Position numbers and translations under genes: made by a program
Shown: one piece after another, positions 1 through 8,819 of the stretch
Layout: each line of letters begins with the position of its first letter
Numbering within the stretch: the first letter of the stretch is position 1
Notes under the pieces: model-generated
What the model was told of the DNA's origin: nothing
The model's database searches: none
What the model saw: the letters and a program-made list of their open reading frames with translations, nothing else
Origin: Candidatus Bathyarchaeota archaeon BA2
GTDB lineage: Archaea; Thermoproteota; Bathyarchaeia; Bathyarchaeales; Bathyarchaeaceae
NCBI GenBank assembly: GCA_001399795.1
Contig: LIHK01000029.1
Coordinates: 1-47,560, forward strand
Direction: 5' to 3'
Length of the DNA stretch: 47,560 nucleotides

Positions 1-820
1 TCATGAATTTGATAACCAGATATCCACATGTTAAAAGAATGACACTATGTTTTAGGCCAGCGCCAACTGTTCCCTCACCCATTTTCCCAGCCACAAGACC
101 ACCAAAGAAGGCTTGGATGGCGCCCATGCTAAAGAAAATTCTTCTAGCTTCTTCAGGCGCCATTATGGCTGTGAACCCTGTGGTAGAAAGCTCTGACATG
201 CGGACAAAAAAGGAATTAAAAAGCATGACAATAGTGAAAAGAAAAACGAAAAAAGCCACGTAGGTAATCGCAACATAAGGCCTTATTTGAGTCTTACGTT
301 CTTGGTCAAAGGTTAGGGTTGTCCGTACGAATTTTTCCATCGGATCAAAAACTTTTTCAACCCGCCCTCCCGATCGACTGGACTCAATAATTATCGGAAC
401 TATCCGTCGTATCAGAGTAGTGTCAACGCGCTTGGCTAGGGATTGAAGCACATCTTCAAAAGGCACTCCCCAACTCATTTGTGTCACCATCTTCTTCAAC
501 TCTTTGGTTAGGGGCCCATAACGTCGTTTAGAGGCTTCTTCTATGGCCTGCGGAAGAGTCATACCTGTTTTCTGAACTTGAACTATGGTTTGAAGAAGGT
601 CGGGCAAGTGTTTGTCTATGGACCTCTTCCAACGGTAATCCACGTAATCTAGCACAGCTGGAGGAAAAACCGTGACCACCACTGCTAACAGAATATATTC
701 ATCGAAGAGACGATTACCCCGAAAGTTTATACACGCTGTTGCAACTATGATGACGCCTAGGAAACTGGACACGATCCAAGCGATTTTCTTCTCCCACTTT
801 TCAACTTTTGGCATATTCAT
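1..820 (-). CDS. Type II secretion/pilus platform protein (T2SSF, TadC/EpdC-like), 3' end cut off
   Basis: Reading from ATG at 820 (MNMPKVEKWEKK) gives about 273 residues before the window edge, so the C-terminus is missing. Two hydrophobic segments follow the start, then a cytoplasmic stretch with the T2SSF-like pattern (DLLQTIVQVQKTGMTLPQAI, later ESSRSGG), then further membrane segments. Platform proteins of this family anchor the assembly ATPase in archaeal and Tad-type pili. The ATG overlaps the stop of the upstream gene by 4 nt (ATGA), so it is the third gene of the operon ATPase - platform 1 - platform 2. Two separate platform genes behind one ATPase is the arrangement of Tad and archaeal Epd pili; which appendage is built cannot be told because no pilin or prepilin peptidase is visible. 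Confidence 0.85.
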   Translation of the reverse strand, partial: MNMPKVEKWEKKIAWIVSSFLGVIIVATACINFRGNRLFDEYILLAVVVTVFPPAVLDYVDYRWKRSIDKHLPDLLQTIVQVQKTGMTLPQAIEEASKRRYGPLTKELKKMVTQMSWGVPFEDVLQSLAKRVDTTLIRRIVPIIIESSRSGGRVEKVFDPMEKFVRTTLTFDQERKTQIRPYVAITYVAFFVFLFTIVMLFNSFFVRMSELSTTGFTAIMAPEEARRIFFSMGAIQAFFGGLVAGKMGEGTVGAGLKHSVILLTCGYLVIKFM

Positions 821-1821
821 CGCTTCGGAGAAACTATGTCTAGGATTATGAGGAATACGACTGACCCGATCGGTAAGCCTAGATAGGTTAGAAGATACAG
901 CAATAGACGGGGATCAAGAAATCCAGACCCGCCTCCACCCAGCATAGCCATCACTGAAAGCATCACCACGAAGATTAGAGAACCTGCAACCATTATGGTA
1001 ACGTAAAACTCTGACAGAACCCCAAGGACATCTGAGAATCGGCGTAGAGCAATTCGTTTCAATTTCATAAATTGACTTGATCGATCTCTAAGATACCTCC
1101 CCAAACTTCCTCCAGAATGAACCGTGGCAATAAAACCTTCAAGGAACTCCTTAAACCTTTCAGAAGGAGTTCGATCAGAAGCAGCTTCTAAAGCCGAAAT
1201 AATGTCGAATCCAAAAAGCTCCACATCTCGCACTACATTTCTGGCTTCATTGGAAACCGCAAGCGAGGCGTCAACTTGAGCCAAAGAACGAAAAATGTAG
1301 TCCGGCGGCACGCCAGCGCCAGCCAATATAGCCATGTACCCCGCAGTGAAGGGAAGACCATCCTCTAAGGTTCTTTTCAAACTATCCGCGCGATATACTG
1401 GATAAGCATAAAAGACAATCACAGTTAAAGCTCCCGCAAGCAAGCTTGCTCCAACCCCAAAGAGAAGAGAAGAAAAAAGGGAAAGATGGAAAACGAAAAT
1501 CAGGAGCATGGGCACCAGAATCAAAACTAGGGTGGAAAGCAGCAGAGTTGTCAAGATAATTGTGCTAACGTAGGCCTTGAAATTGGCTTTCATTCCAGAT
1601 TTCCGCAAGCTCACATCCATATCTTTGAACAAGGGCAAGAATCTGGCTACTTTTCCTCCAATGAGTTGATAAGCAAAAACCTGAGGCTTTGTCGTGCCTA
1701 ATTTAATGCTCTCAGCCAAGCGATGAAAACGGAGAACAATCGGGGATAAGGATTTACGAAAGGCGTTCCCAACGCGTCGACACGCTCTTTTGATGACCTT
1801 TCTAACACGGCTTAGACTCAT
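817..1821 (-). CDS. Type II secretion/pilus platform protein (T2SSF, TadB/EpdB-like)
   Basis: 334 residues. A basic N-terminus (many Arg/Lys in the first 25 residues) is followed by two membrane segments around residues 85-140, a cytoplasmic T2SSF-like core (DGLPFTAGYMAILAGAGVPP, then FLEGFIATVHSGGSLGRYL) and two C-terminal membrane segments. Proteins of this family form the inner-membrane platform on which the assembly ATPase acts. It overlaps the ATPase gene upstream (stop at 1818) and the second platform gene downstream by 4 nt each, which implies translational coupling. Family assignment is good; the type of pilus is inference. Confidence 0.88.
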   Translation of the reverse strand: MSLSRVRKVIKRACRRVGNAFRKSLSPIVLRFHRLAESIKLGTTKPQVFAYQLIGGKVARFLPLFKDMDVSLRKSGMKANFKAYVSTIILTTLLLSTLVLILVPMLLIFVFHLSLFSSLLFGVGASLLAGALTVIVFYAYPVYRADSLKRTLEDGLPFTAGYMAILAGAGVPPDYIFRSLAQVDASLAVSNEARNVVRDVELFGFDIISALEAASDRTPSERFKEFLEGFIATVHSGGSLGRYLRDRSSQFMKLKRIALRRFSDVLGVLSEFYVTIMVAGSLIFVVMLSVMAMLGGGGSGFLDPRLLLYLLTYLGLPIGSVVFLIILDIVSPKR

Positions 1822-3356
1822 GGCCTTCCCATCCTTGCCTTCCGATAAACCCGGGCAGGATCAGCGTAATAGTCCCTAATGACGGTGGTGACATCGGTAT
1901 GCCTCCGAATGTTGTTTCTCGCCATCCACTCCAACACGGTTTTTCTTCTATGAAGCTCCTCTCGAACCTCCTCCTCACTAAGCCCCATGTTTTTCATGTT
2001 CCTCTCCAGAACATAGCTTTGGCCAGAATACATGAAAACGTCCTGTTTTGGGTCCCACCGATAAACTTCGTTGGTTGAAAGCTCCTGGGTCTTAGGATCT
2101 AGATCCGTCACCTCTGTTACTGTAACGGTTCTTCTAGCTGGTTTCCCCCTGACTTCGGTTCGTAACTGAATCGTTACAGCGTCGATCATGGTGAGGAGGG
2201 GTTTCGGAATGTTCATGGGCTCAGACCCTAAGCGTTGAAGAACAGAGTTCACGGATTCGCCGTGAATCGTGCTCAGGCCTAAGTGACCCGTGGCCATGGC
2301 TTGGAAGAGCGTGTACGCCTCTTTACCACGAACCTCCCCCACGATAAGGTAGTCAGGTCTCTGCCTAACAGCCGTCCTCAAAAGATCAAACAGCGTAATG
2401 GCGCCCCATTCTTTTTCATTCTGCCCAAAACCTGTTCTTACAACTGATGGAATCCAGTTTTCATGGGGCAAGTTGAGTTCAGCCGTGTCCTCCACGCTGA
2501 CGATCTTTGATTCGGGTTTTATGAACATCGACAAACAGTTAAGCAGTGTTGTCTTCCCTGTAGCCACCCCTCCGGCAACGAGGATGGATGCCCGGTTTTC
2601 GATGGCGTACCAGAAGTACGCAGCCATGTCGGATGACATGGTGTTGAAGGTGATTAGGTCTGAAATGGTGAGGGGGTCCACGCGGAAGCGGCGAATCGTG
2701 AATGTGGAGCCTCTTCGGGTGACTTCGCTTCCGTACGTAAGTTGTATGCGGCTTCCATCTGGAAGAGAGGCGTCAAGCAAGGGCATCGCAATGGAGATGT
2801 TTTTCCCTGCTAAGTATGCCAGTCTGATTATGAAAGAGTTTAATTCATCAACGTCCTTGAAAACAATGTTGCTGGGTAGGGATTCGTATTCACGATGCCA
2901 AACGTAGATGGGTATGTTAAATCCGTCTGCGGAGATGTCTTCGATTAGATGATCTTTCATTAGGGGATCGATTTTCCCATAGCCTATGAAGTCGCGCATG
3001 ACGTAGTACATGAGTTTGTCTATGCCTTCCTCGGCGATTTTTAAGCGGTAGTCTTTAATGATTTCTCGAACCTTGCTTTTCAGGTACTCCTCAGCTTTTT
3101 CCCTTGTTTCAACGTCTTTGAGGTTAACATTGATTTCTTCAATCAATATGGCTTTGATTTCCTTGAGTTGATTCTCCTCCTCCTTCAGGAGGGTGGGCTC
3201 GATTACTTCGTATCGTATCCTTTGGGTGTTTGGTTCCCTAACAACGGCGGCGTAGACGTAGGGCTCGTGGATGGGGTAAACTTCTCGGAAAACGGATGGC
3301 TTTTTTTTCTGCACTGCCCTTGACTCGCTTTCCATTACCCCTTCACTTTTGTTCAT
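1818..3356 (-). CDS. Type II/IV secretion ATPase (TadA/ArlI/EpdA-like)
   Basis: 512 residues. Walker A is GGVATGKTT at about 262-270, an Asp-box region (VSVEDTAELN) lies at about 287-296, Walker B is YLIVGEVRG at about 336-344, and the His-box is ATGHLGLSTIHGES near 356. A basic, partly helical N-terminal domain precedes the motor. Such hexameric ATPases power assembly of archaeal pili, archaella or Tad-like systems. It heads a three-gene operon with two T2SSF proteins. The start at ATG 3356 follows AGATGAG; a second in-frame ATG lies seven codons downstream (3335) with GAAGGGG just before it, so the first few residues are uncertain. Confidence 0.92.
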   Translation of the reverse strand: MNKSEGVMESESRAVQKKKPSVFREVYPIHEPYVYAAVVREPNTQRIRYEVIEPTLLKEEENQLKEIKAILIEEINVNLKDVETREKAEEYLKSKVREIIKDYRLKIAEEGIDKLMYYVMRDFIGYGKIDPLMKDHLIEDISADGFNIPIYVWHREYESLPSNIVFKDVDELNSFIIRLAYLAGKNISIAMPLLDASLPDGSRIQLTYGSEVTRRGSTFTIRRFRVDPLTISDLITFNTMSSDMAAYFWYAIENRASILVAGGVATGKTTLLNCLSMFIKPESKIVSVEDTAELNLPHENWIPSVVRTGFGQNEKEWGAITLFDLLRTAVRQRPDYLIVGEVRGKEAYTLFQAMATGHLGLSTIHGESVNSVLQRLGSEPMNIPKPLLTMIDAVTIQLRTEVRGKPARRTVTVTEVTDLDPKTQELSTNEVYRWDPKQDVFMYSGQSYVLERNMKNMGLSEEEVREELHRRKTVLEWMARNNIRRHTDVTTVIRDYYADPARVYRKARMGRP

Positions 3357-3498
3357 GTCTCATCTCTTCCGCTAGGGAACTCGCTGAGGAATCTGGCTCT
3401 GAGTAGTTCCATAGCAAGAATATATTGTGTAGCAAGACTTAATAAAGTCTATGTACGACAAATACCTAAACAAAACCTTCTTCTAACGCTCTTAACAC

Positions 3499-5372
3499 CT
3501 AAGCTGCCCAAAAAGGAGATTTACGTCTCATCATCTCTACAAACTCATTAAGCACCCCAAGCTCTTGAGGAGATAGACGATCTTGAAATTTCATCAGCAA
3601 GGTTTTTGCGTGCTCTTCAGGCACCTTAACGTAGAGTACGTCATTCTCGTGGATGTGGCGCCCCACAACTGGTTTGTTTAATGAAATAGCCACCTGCATT
3701 CCAACGTTGGCTTCCGATACTGCTTGACCACGATCCTGAATTTGCATTATTTCACCAACATCCTGCCCATCTTCCCTAACAAGCGTATATTTTGGTTTTA
3801 TCTGCCCAGCTAAAACCTCTGTCCCCACAATGGCGGGCTTTGCCTTCCTAAACACGTAGCCAGGAAGAAGCTTTATTTTACCCGGTTTAACAAGCCTGTC
3901 AAATTCTTCTTTGAGTTGCGCTTCCTTTTCGCTTTTGGCCCATTGGATGTAATTGTCGATTAAATGATATATAATGTTGTGTTGAAAGATCTGGATTCCT
4001 CGATTTTTCGCTTCTTCTTCTGCGTCTGGCAGCGTTTTTACGTTGAAGGCTAAGATAACCCCGCGAAACGGATCATGCCCCTTAACAACAACCGCCTCGG
4101 TGATGTCTCGCTTGGAAACATCGCCAACGTCCGCCAACCGTATCGGAACGTTGTTTCGCCTCAAACTCTCAGCAATGGCTTCGAGAGATCCTAGCGCGTC
4201 GGTTTTCAATATGATGCCATCTACATCTGTGGTTACTCTGATTTTCTCCACTTCTTCAGAAACGGATTTAACATACTCTTCAAGACGGTCTTCAGAAGGG
4301 ACTACGTGCAAGGGTGCACCAGCTAAAGCTTCTTCAAGATTCGGCCCTGCGATTTTTATTCCAGCAGCAGCTGAGACAGCATTCACTGAGGAGAATTTGT
4401 CTCGAGGGTCTCTGATCTCGTCTAGAGGCTTAGGCAGAAGGACAGCGCGGACTTTGGTCACAATGGGTTTTTCTTTAGCACCAACAACAATAGTATCGCC
4501 TTTTTGGAGCACCCCATCGTAAATTATGGCATTGACGGTGATCCCGAGCCCAGGCTCCTCCTTAACTTCCAACACTGTGCCCCTAGCTGGACCCTTAGTT
4601 ACTCGGAGGCGAGGACGCAAATATTGTTGGGTTAGGCCGACGAGGACCGATAAAAGCTCAGGTATGCCCTCACCAGTTTTGGCGCTCGTCGGGACGATGG
4701 CCACGGTTTTGGTGAAATCAGATATTTTGTCGAATCGATCTGCCCGAAAACCAAGCCTAGAAAAAGCCCCCATGATCGTATATAAGCGTTCGTCCAAATC
4801 TTGACGAACATACGAATCTTGATCTTTGTAAGAAGCTGAAAAGGGCTCGTCAAGCTTTGCTTTCCAGCCGGGTAGGCGATCAATTTTGTTAGCCGCAACA
4901 AGGAATGGGGTTTTCCTAGCCTTTAGAATGTCTATGCACTCGTAGGTCTGAGTCTCAAATCCTTTTAGGATGTCGATCACAAGAATTGCAATGTCCGCTA
5001 TCGCGCCGCCTCTTTTCCTGAGGTTCGCGAAAGCTTCGTGCCCGGGAGTATCAATTATTAGCAGTCCGGGGATTCGCACCCTTTTCCTTAATCCCTTCAG
5101 AAGGGGCCCACATATTTTGGTAAGGGTTTTGACGGGAAAGAAGCTTGCGCCAATGTGTTGAGTTATGCCCCCGGCTTCGCGGGCTTGAACACTGCTTTTC
5201 CTGATCTGATCTAGCAATAGGGTCTTTCCCGTGTCGACTGGCACCCAGTAAGCATTTACTTAGCTGGGTTATGCCCGAGCACGCAGACTATTGGTTGTCG
5301 AACAGGCAACTCAGAAACCCCTGCTTGGCTAAAATATGAAATGGGCTTTTTAACTTTGCTCTTGGATTTCAT
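3499..5372 (-). CDS. infB: Translation initiation factor aIF5B, split by a BHB intron (exons 5372-5270 and 5237-3499)
   Basis: aIF5B is the archaeal eIF5B/IF2 homologue, a ribosome-dependent GTPase for subunit joining. Exon 1 ends ...RQPIVCVLGH and exon 2 continues with DTGKT. Removing the 32 nt 5269-5238 joins them as GHIDTGKT, a complete G1 loop (GxxxxGKT), and gives 613 residues, the usual size. G3 is DTPGHEAF at about 97 and G4 is NKID at about 151; domains II-IV follow. Unspliced reading stops at TAA four codons into the insertion. Exon 2 alone is open from a GTG at 5244, but that product would lack the first P-loop glycine. Two in-frame ATGs, at 5372 and 5402, could serve as start; neither has a clear Shine-Dalgarno, and 5372 is used here. 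The family is certain; splicing is inferred from structure and frame. Confidence 0.9.
5238..5269 (-). other. 32-nt bulge-helix-bulge (BHB) intron in the aIF5B P-loop
   Basis: On the minus strand the junctions fold as follows. The outer helix is 5278-5276 (TCG) with 5236-5234 (CGA). The central 4-bp helix is 5275-5272 (GGCA) with 5243-5240 (TGCC). There is a 3-nt bulge TAA (5271-5269) on one side and a 3-nt bulge AGT (5239-5237) on the other. The inner intron stem is CCCAG/CTGGG, extended past one bulged C by TAAG/CTTA and closed by a 6-nt loop. Cleavage after the second nucleotide of each bulge, the rule for the archaeal tRNA-splicing endonuclease, excises exactly 5269-5238 and restores the reading frame with an isoleucine codon at the junction. 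The intron contains an in-frame TAA. Confidence 0.85.
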
Positions 5373-5689
5373 GTATACATTCAGTTGAACGTTTCTTGTC
5401 ATTTTTAATTCTGTGCAGGTAGTTCCCTTAGATGCGGCTGGGGCTGGTCCGCATTTAAACAGTACATTTTCATATGGTAGATTGTTTGAAATATTGCATA
5501 ACCTGTATAAACATCCTATATCTTGCTACACAATATTATATCGCTTTTTCTAAATTACAATAGATGTGCAAGTAATTTATTTTTTAGACTATGGATATTT
5601 CCCTGATAAGCTCTATGCTTAGAGGGGCAAGCTTATGGATTTCAAGGCGTTGAAGGATAGGGCTTGGAAAGCGTCAAGGTCTGGAGAGA
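5373..5689. other. Gap between aIF5B and wHTH gene; 5' region of aIF5B with a hairpin
   Basis: No clear gene. On the minus strand TTTAAA at about 5453-5458 could be a TATA box for aIF5B, with a 6-bp inverted repeat ATGCGG/CCGCAT (5432-5437 and 5449-5454, 11-nt GC-rich loop) directly downstream. The aIF5B frame stays open upstream without an ATG beyond 5402. On the plus strand an ORF begins at ATG 5635 (MDFKALKDRAWKASRSGEIK) with GAGGGG upstream; its later residues look like antisense of the wHTH gene, so it may be a broken gene start. Confidence 0.4.
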
Positions 5690-6004
5690 TTAAAGGCTGG
5701 AGAACCTTTCAAAGACTCTTGGAAACTCATGCAGTGAAGCCCACGCATGGCAGGGGGCCACCAGAAAAATTACTTGCACATCCATTGCGAGACTTAGAGC
5801 CACGCCACCCTGATCCGTAATTTGGTAGAATTTTCCTTCACGCTTAATGAGCCCTGCATCAGCAAGCTCCATCAATCTGACGCTCAGGGTCCTAGGATTT
5901 TTCACAACCCTGCTTAAATCAGCAGACCGGAGCTTACCCATGTTTGATAGAAGTTCCAGAATCTCTACGGTTCCCGTTTTTGATAAGATTCTTAAAGCGC
6001 TCAT
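5690..6004 (-). CDS. Winged-helix transcriptional regulator (HxlR/ArsR-like)
   Basis: 104 residues. Positions 1-75 read as a winged helix: an N-terminal helix (ALRILSKTGTVEILELL), a recognition-helix region (RTLSVRLMELADAGLIKRE) and a wing ending in FYQITDQGG. This resembles the HxlR/ArsR-type single wHTH regulators common in archaea. The last 30 residues are not typical and may be a changed tail. The gene is transcribed divergently from the KaiC/DUF835 operon, with 308 bases between the starts, so it could regulate that operon; this is inference from position only. The upstream DNA is very AT-rich with several TATA-like stretches (6015-6050). Confidence 0.7.
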   Translation of the reverse strand: MSALRILSKTGTVEILELLSNMGKLRSADLSRVVKNPRTLSVRLMELADAGLIKREGKFYQITDQGGVALSLAMDVQVIFLVAPCHAWASLHEFPRVFERFSSL

Positions 6005-6271
6005 GAGCGAACTATTACCTATTATATTAAATATACGATATACTTTACTATAGAAAATCCTTAAGATTTCAGATGTCGAACACCTTCAGCTTACAATCTC
6101 TTTATTATAGCATTTGAAATGCTAAGGAAACTCATGTTTTTGTTAATCTCTATTCAGATTCTGAATATATACGTTTACTTAGAATACATACTACAATTTC
6201 ACACATGTTAAATATCATAGCCTCAGAATCTCCAGGCATAGGAGAAACCGAACCACATCTATTGATTATAT

Positions 6272-6285
6272 GTGTTAAATAACAC
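6272..6285 (+). promoter_or_regulatory. Inverted repeat over the likely TATA box of the KaiC operon
   Basis: GTGTTA-AA-TAACAC is a perfect 6-bp inverted repeat with a 2-nt centre. The centre TTAAATAA is a plausible archaeal TATA box about 34 nt upstream of the TTG start at 6313. A dimeric repressor bound here would block TBP. The rest of 6005-6312 shows only AT-rich DNA and the promoter of the divergent wHTH gene. Confidence 0.5.
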
Positions 6286-6312
6286 CTAAAAGAATGACCT
6301 GGGGTGATACGT

Positions 6313-6999
6313 TTGAGCGAGCGTGTTCCAACTGGAATTGATGGCTTAGACGCTTTGATCAAGGGCGGCTTCCTTAGAGGTGATGTCATTTTAGTGGCTG
6401 GCGGAACTGGCAGTGGCAAAACCATTTTCTCGACGCAGTTCATCTACAAAGGTGCCACTCAATACGGCGAAAATGGCGTCTACGCAACATTCGAGGAGGA
6501 TGCAAAGACGCTGAAGCGGAATATGTTCAACTTTGGCTTTGACCTAGGAAGGCTGGAGCAGAAAGGTGCCATAAAGGTCATTGACCTTGAGGTGTTAAAG
6601 GGCGAAGGATTAAGCGCTAACATACAATTTATTCTGGGCGCATTGGACGAGATAGATGGAAAGAGGTTGGTCATAGATTCATTGACCGCCTTCCTCACAG
6701 CCTGTCCGGAAAGGTTTGAGTATAGGATGCTTATGCGTTTGATCTACAGGATGCTGAAGACGCGCGGCATCACAACCATCATAACGTGCAGCGTGCCTGT
6801 GGGCGCTGAGACGCTTGGGCTCGGAATCGAAGAGTTCTTGGCCGACTCCGTGGTATGTCTTGAAAACGTGGTCGACAGTTTAGAGTTAAGGACAAGGTTT
6901 CTGATATGCAAGATGCGTGGAACAGACCACAGCAGAAAATACCATAACGTCACCATAACCGACAAAGGCCTGCAAATCGTGCCATTCACAATAACGTAG
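6313..6999 (+). CDS. KaiC-like RecA-superfamily ATPase, single domain
   Basis: 228 residues from TTG. The N-terminus SERVPTGIDGLDALIKGG is the usual KaiC-domain opening, the P-loop GGTGSGKT is at 30-37, the Walker B strand (RLVIDSL) near 115, and the C-terminal strand ends KYHNVTITDKGLQIVP. Single-domain archaeal KaiC ATPases act in signalling and recombination-related roles; none of these proves a clock. I chose TTG 6313 over GTG 6304 because the sequence GGGGTGAT at 6301-6308 serves as Shine-Dalgarno 4 nt upstream and the protein then starts at the family's normal position. It is the first gene of an operon with a membrane DUF835-type protein (gap 36 nt) and a small output-like protein. Confidence 0.88.
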   Translation: MSERVPTGIDGLDALIKGGFLRGDVILVAGGTGSGKTIFSTQFIYKGATQYGENGVYATFEEDAKTLKRNMFNFGFDLGRLEQKGAIKVIDLEVLKGEGLSANIQFILGALDEIDGKRLVIDSLTAFLTACPERFEYRMLMRLIYRMLKTRGITTIITCSVPVGAETLGLGIEEFLADSVVCLENVVDSLELRTRFLICKMRGTDHSRKYHNVTITDKGLQIVPFTIT

Positions 7000-7035
7000 G
7001 TGATGAAAGAAGAAGGTAGCGCTGGTGAATAACTG

Positions 7036-8442
7036 ATGATGAGTACAGTTTTGCCTCTTGTACTAATTGCTGCTCTTTACATCGTGGGGCATGTTGTGTC
7101 TATTCGCAGGTACTTTAAAACTAAGTACAAGCCTAATCTTTATTTTGGCATCACCTTTATCTTCTGGGCATTAGCGGCAGTTTTTGGCGTGCTGGTAGCA
7201 TCCGCGACCTTCATCAATAATTTACCTTTGGCTACGCTTTTTTATCGATCTTCAACTACGTCGGGGGTATTAGGTTTCGTCTTCCTGAATATGTTTGCAA
7301 TTTCTATGGCAAAACCCGATGAAAAGATGCGTGGCATCTGGATAGCATTCGTATCATTCGTTGCCATAACGTTTATTGTCTGGGCTTTCGATCCTACTGT
7401 AGCAGGAGTTATCGGTGGAACAACGGAATTTACGCTAACAAGCATGTATAAGGCGCCGTATGGTCTGCCGCTTGTAGAGAGCATACTTGCATTAGTGACT
7501 GTGATGGCAATTTATCCGACCTGCCTATTTTTCCGCGTTGCTAAAAATACAAAAGATAGAATCATTAAAATAAAGTCTCTTTTGATAGGTATTGGTATCT
7601 CTATTGGAACCATAGCTTATGCCATAGAGATCACCGATGCAGTTTCATATCTCTATATGCCTATCTACAGACCGATGATACTGGTCGGAACTGTCATAAT
7701 CTTTTTCGGTTACCTGATGCCAAGACAAATAGAGAGAATACTCGTTGGACGCGCGCACGTTAGTGAAGAGCTGGTTAGGTCCTTCGTTGAAGAATTCTTT
7801 TACCCGGTTGCACCAACTCTACGAACTCAGCCACATGCATTCTCAAAAACTCTTGGGCTTGACCACCAGCAGATTGTTGGCAGAAAGATACTGTTTGAGT
7901 TCGACCCAGCGTCACATTACGAGAAGGCTATCCAAGACTTCGCCACCGAAGCCTTAGCCAACCTTGAGCCAATGGTCATATTCACGAGAAGAGGTAGCGA
8001 CATACATTTATCTCTAAGTGAACAGAAAGCCATGAAGTTTTTCTGTTTAACGCAACAGGTTTCGGTTCCAAAAGAGTTTTCTGAAAACGAGATGCTCCTA
8101 CCTTCCGGTAACACTTCTCTAATGCTTGACGTTTTCGACAAGACCTTGAAGGCGCACCCTCAAGGTGTCATTAATGTGGTTTTTGATAGTTTGTCCGACA
8201 TGGTGTTGTCTGTTGGCTTTGAGAAGACCTACCACTTTACGAGGTATGCCGTTGAAATGCTGGCGTCTCCTAGGACCACCATTCTGTTTCTGCTAAACCG
8301 ATCTGCACACGATCCCAAGGTCGCGTCTAGCCTAAGGGGCTTGTTCAGCAACCAAATATTCTTTAGTGAAAAAGGGATGCAAAGCCTCAAATGGCCCAAG
8401 GCAGAGATAACTGAGGTAAAAATGGGAGAAAACATCCCATAG
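7036..8442 (+). CDS. Membrane sensor with C-terminal DUF835-like domain
   Basis: 468 residues. The first ~230 hold about seven hydrophobic segments, starting PLVLIAALYIVGHVV and ending with a segment before PRQIERIL. The soluble C-terminal half (about 240-465) resembles DUF835: IVGRKILFEFDPASHYEKAI, then VIFTRRGS, and a Walker-B-like strand GVINVVFDSLSDMV, with no P-loop. DUF835 is a KaiC-related, often nucleotide-site-less domain found in archaeal signalling proteins behind membrane modules. Its position directly after a KaiC ATPase and 14 nt before a small soluble protein suggests a sensor that talks to both. The ligand is unknown. Start ATG 7036 or 7039 (GGTGAA upstream). Confidence 0.78.
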   Translation: MMSTVLPLVLIAALYIVGHVVSIRRYFKTKYKPNLYFGITFIFWALAAVFGVLVASATFINNLPLATLFYRSSTTSGVLGFVFLNMFAISMAKPDEKMRGIWIAFVSFVAITFIVWAFDPTVAGVIGGTTEFTLTSMYKAPYGLPLVESILALVTVMAIYPTCLFFRVAKNTKDRIIKIKSLLIGIGISIGTIAYAIEITDAVSYLYMPIYRPMILVGTVIIFFGYLMPRQIERILVGRAHVSEELVRSFVEEFFYPVAPTLRTQPHAFSKTLGLDHQQIVGRKILFEFDPASHYEKAIQDFATEALANLEPMVIFTRRGSDIHLSLSEQKAMKFFCLTQQVSVPKEFSENEMLLPSGNTSLMLDVFDKTLKAHPQGVINVVFDSLSDMVLSVGFEKTYHFTRYAVEMLASPRTTILFLLNRSAHDPKVASSLRGLFSNQIFFSEKGMQSLKWPKAEITEVKMGENIP

Positions 8443-8456
8443 GAGGAGAGTGGGCG

Positions 8457-8819
8457 ATGCGAGAAAAGGGAAAGGACTTTGAGAAACTTTTCATTGAGGC
8501 AGTAGATGAGGGTCTAAATGTCCTAGGTGAAAGCGGCAAACAGATGATTTTCTTTCACCTCGAAAAGAGTTGCTCAATTAAGAAGCATGAAATCCCGAAG
8601 AAGCCAGAAGCTTTCGCCGAAGGGCTGGAGAAAATATTTGGTGCGGGCGCCTCGGTGCTCGAGAAACTTATCGTGAAAAGCCTGTACTCAAAATTGGGGC
8701 TAAAATGCAAAGAAAAAAGCGAGTATACGTTTGCAGATTATTTGAATAATGTAAAAAATGCGAAAGAAGATAGCAAACGCCCAAGTTCTGTTCCTCCCAA
8801 AAGCAGCCTCCAGAACTGA
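8457..8819 (+). CDS. Small soluble protein, NitrOD5-like output domain
   Basis: 120 residues. The core (LNVLGESGKQMIFFHLEK, then HEIPKKPEAFAEGLEKIFG, then VLEKLIVKSLYSKLG) matches my memory of NitrOD5, an output domain described from archaeal two-component proteins of thaumarchaea; I could not search for it. The last 20 residues are polar and probably disordered. A strong Shine-Dalgarno GGAGGAG lies 7 nt before the ATG and the gap to the DUF835 gene is 14 nt, so they share a transcript. As a free-standing output protein it is a good candidate for the effector of the operon; what it binds is unknown. Confidence 0.7.
   Translation: MREKGKDFEKLFIEAVDEGLNVLGESGKQMIFFHLEKSCSIKKHEIPKKPEAFAEGLEKIFGAGASVLEKLIVKSLYSKLGLKCKEKSEYTFADYLNNVKNAKEDSKRPSSVPPKSSLQN

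Noticed and set aside
5635-5820. Plus-strand ORF starting MDFKALKDRAWKASRSGEIK.
   Set aside because: It has a fair Shine-Dalgarno, but two thirds of it is antisense to the wHTH gene and its later residues (HGRGPPEKLLAHPLRDLEP) are unlike a protein. Kept only as a note in the gap entry.
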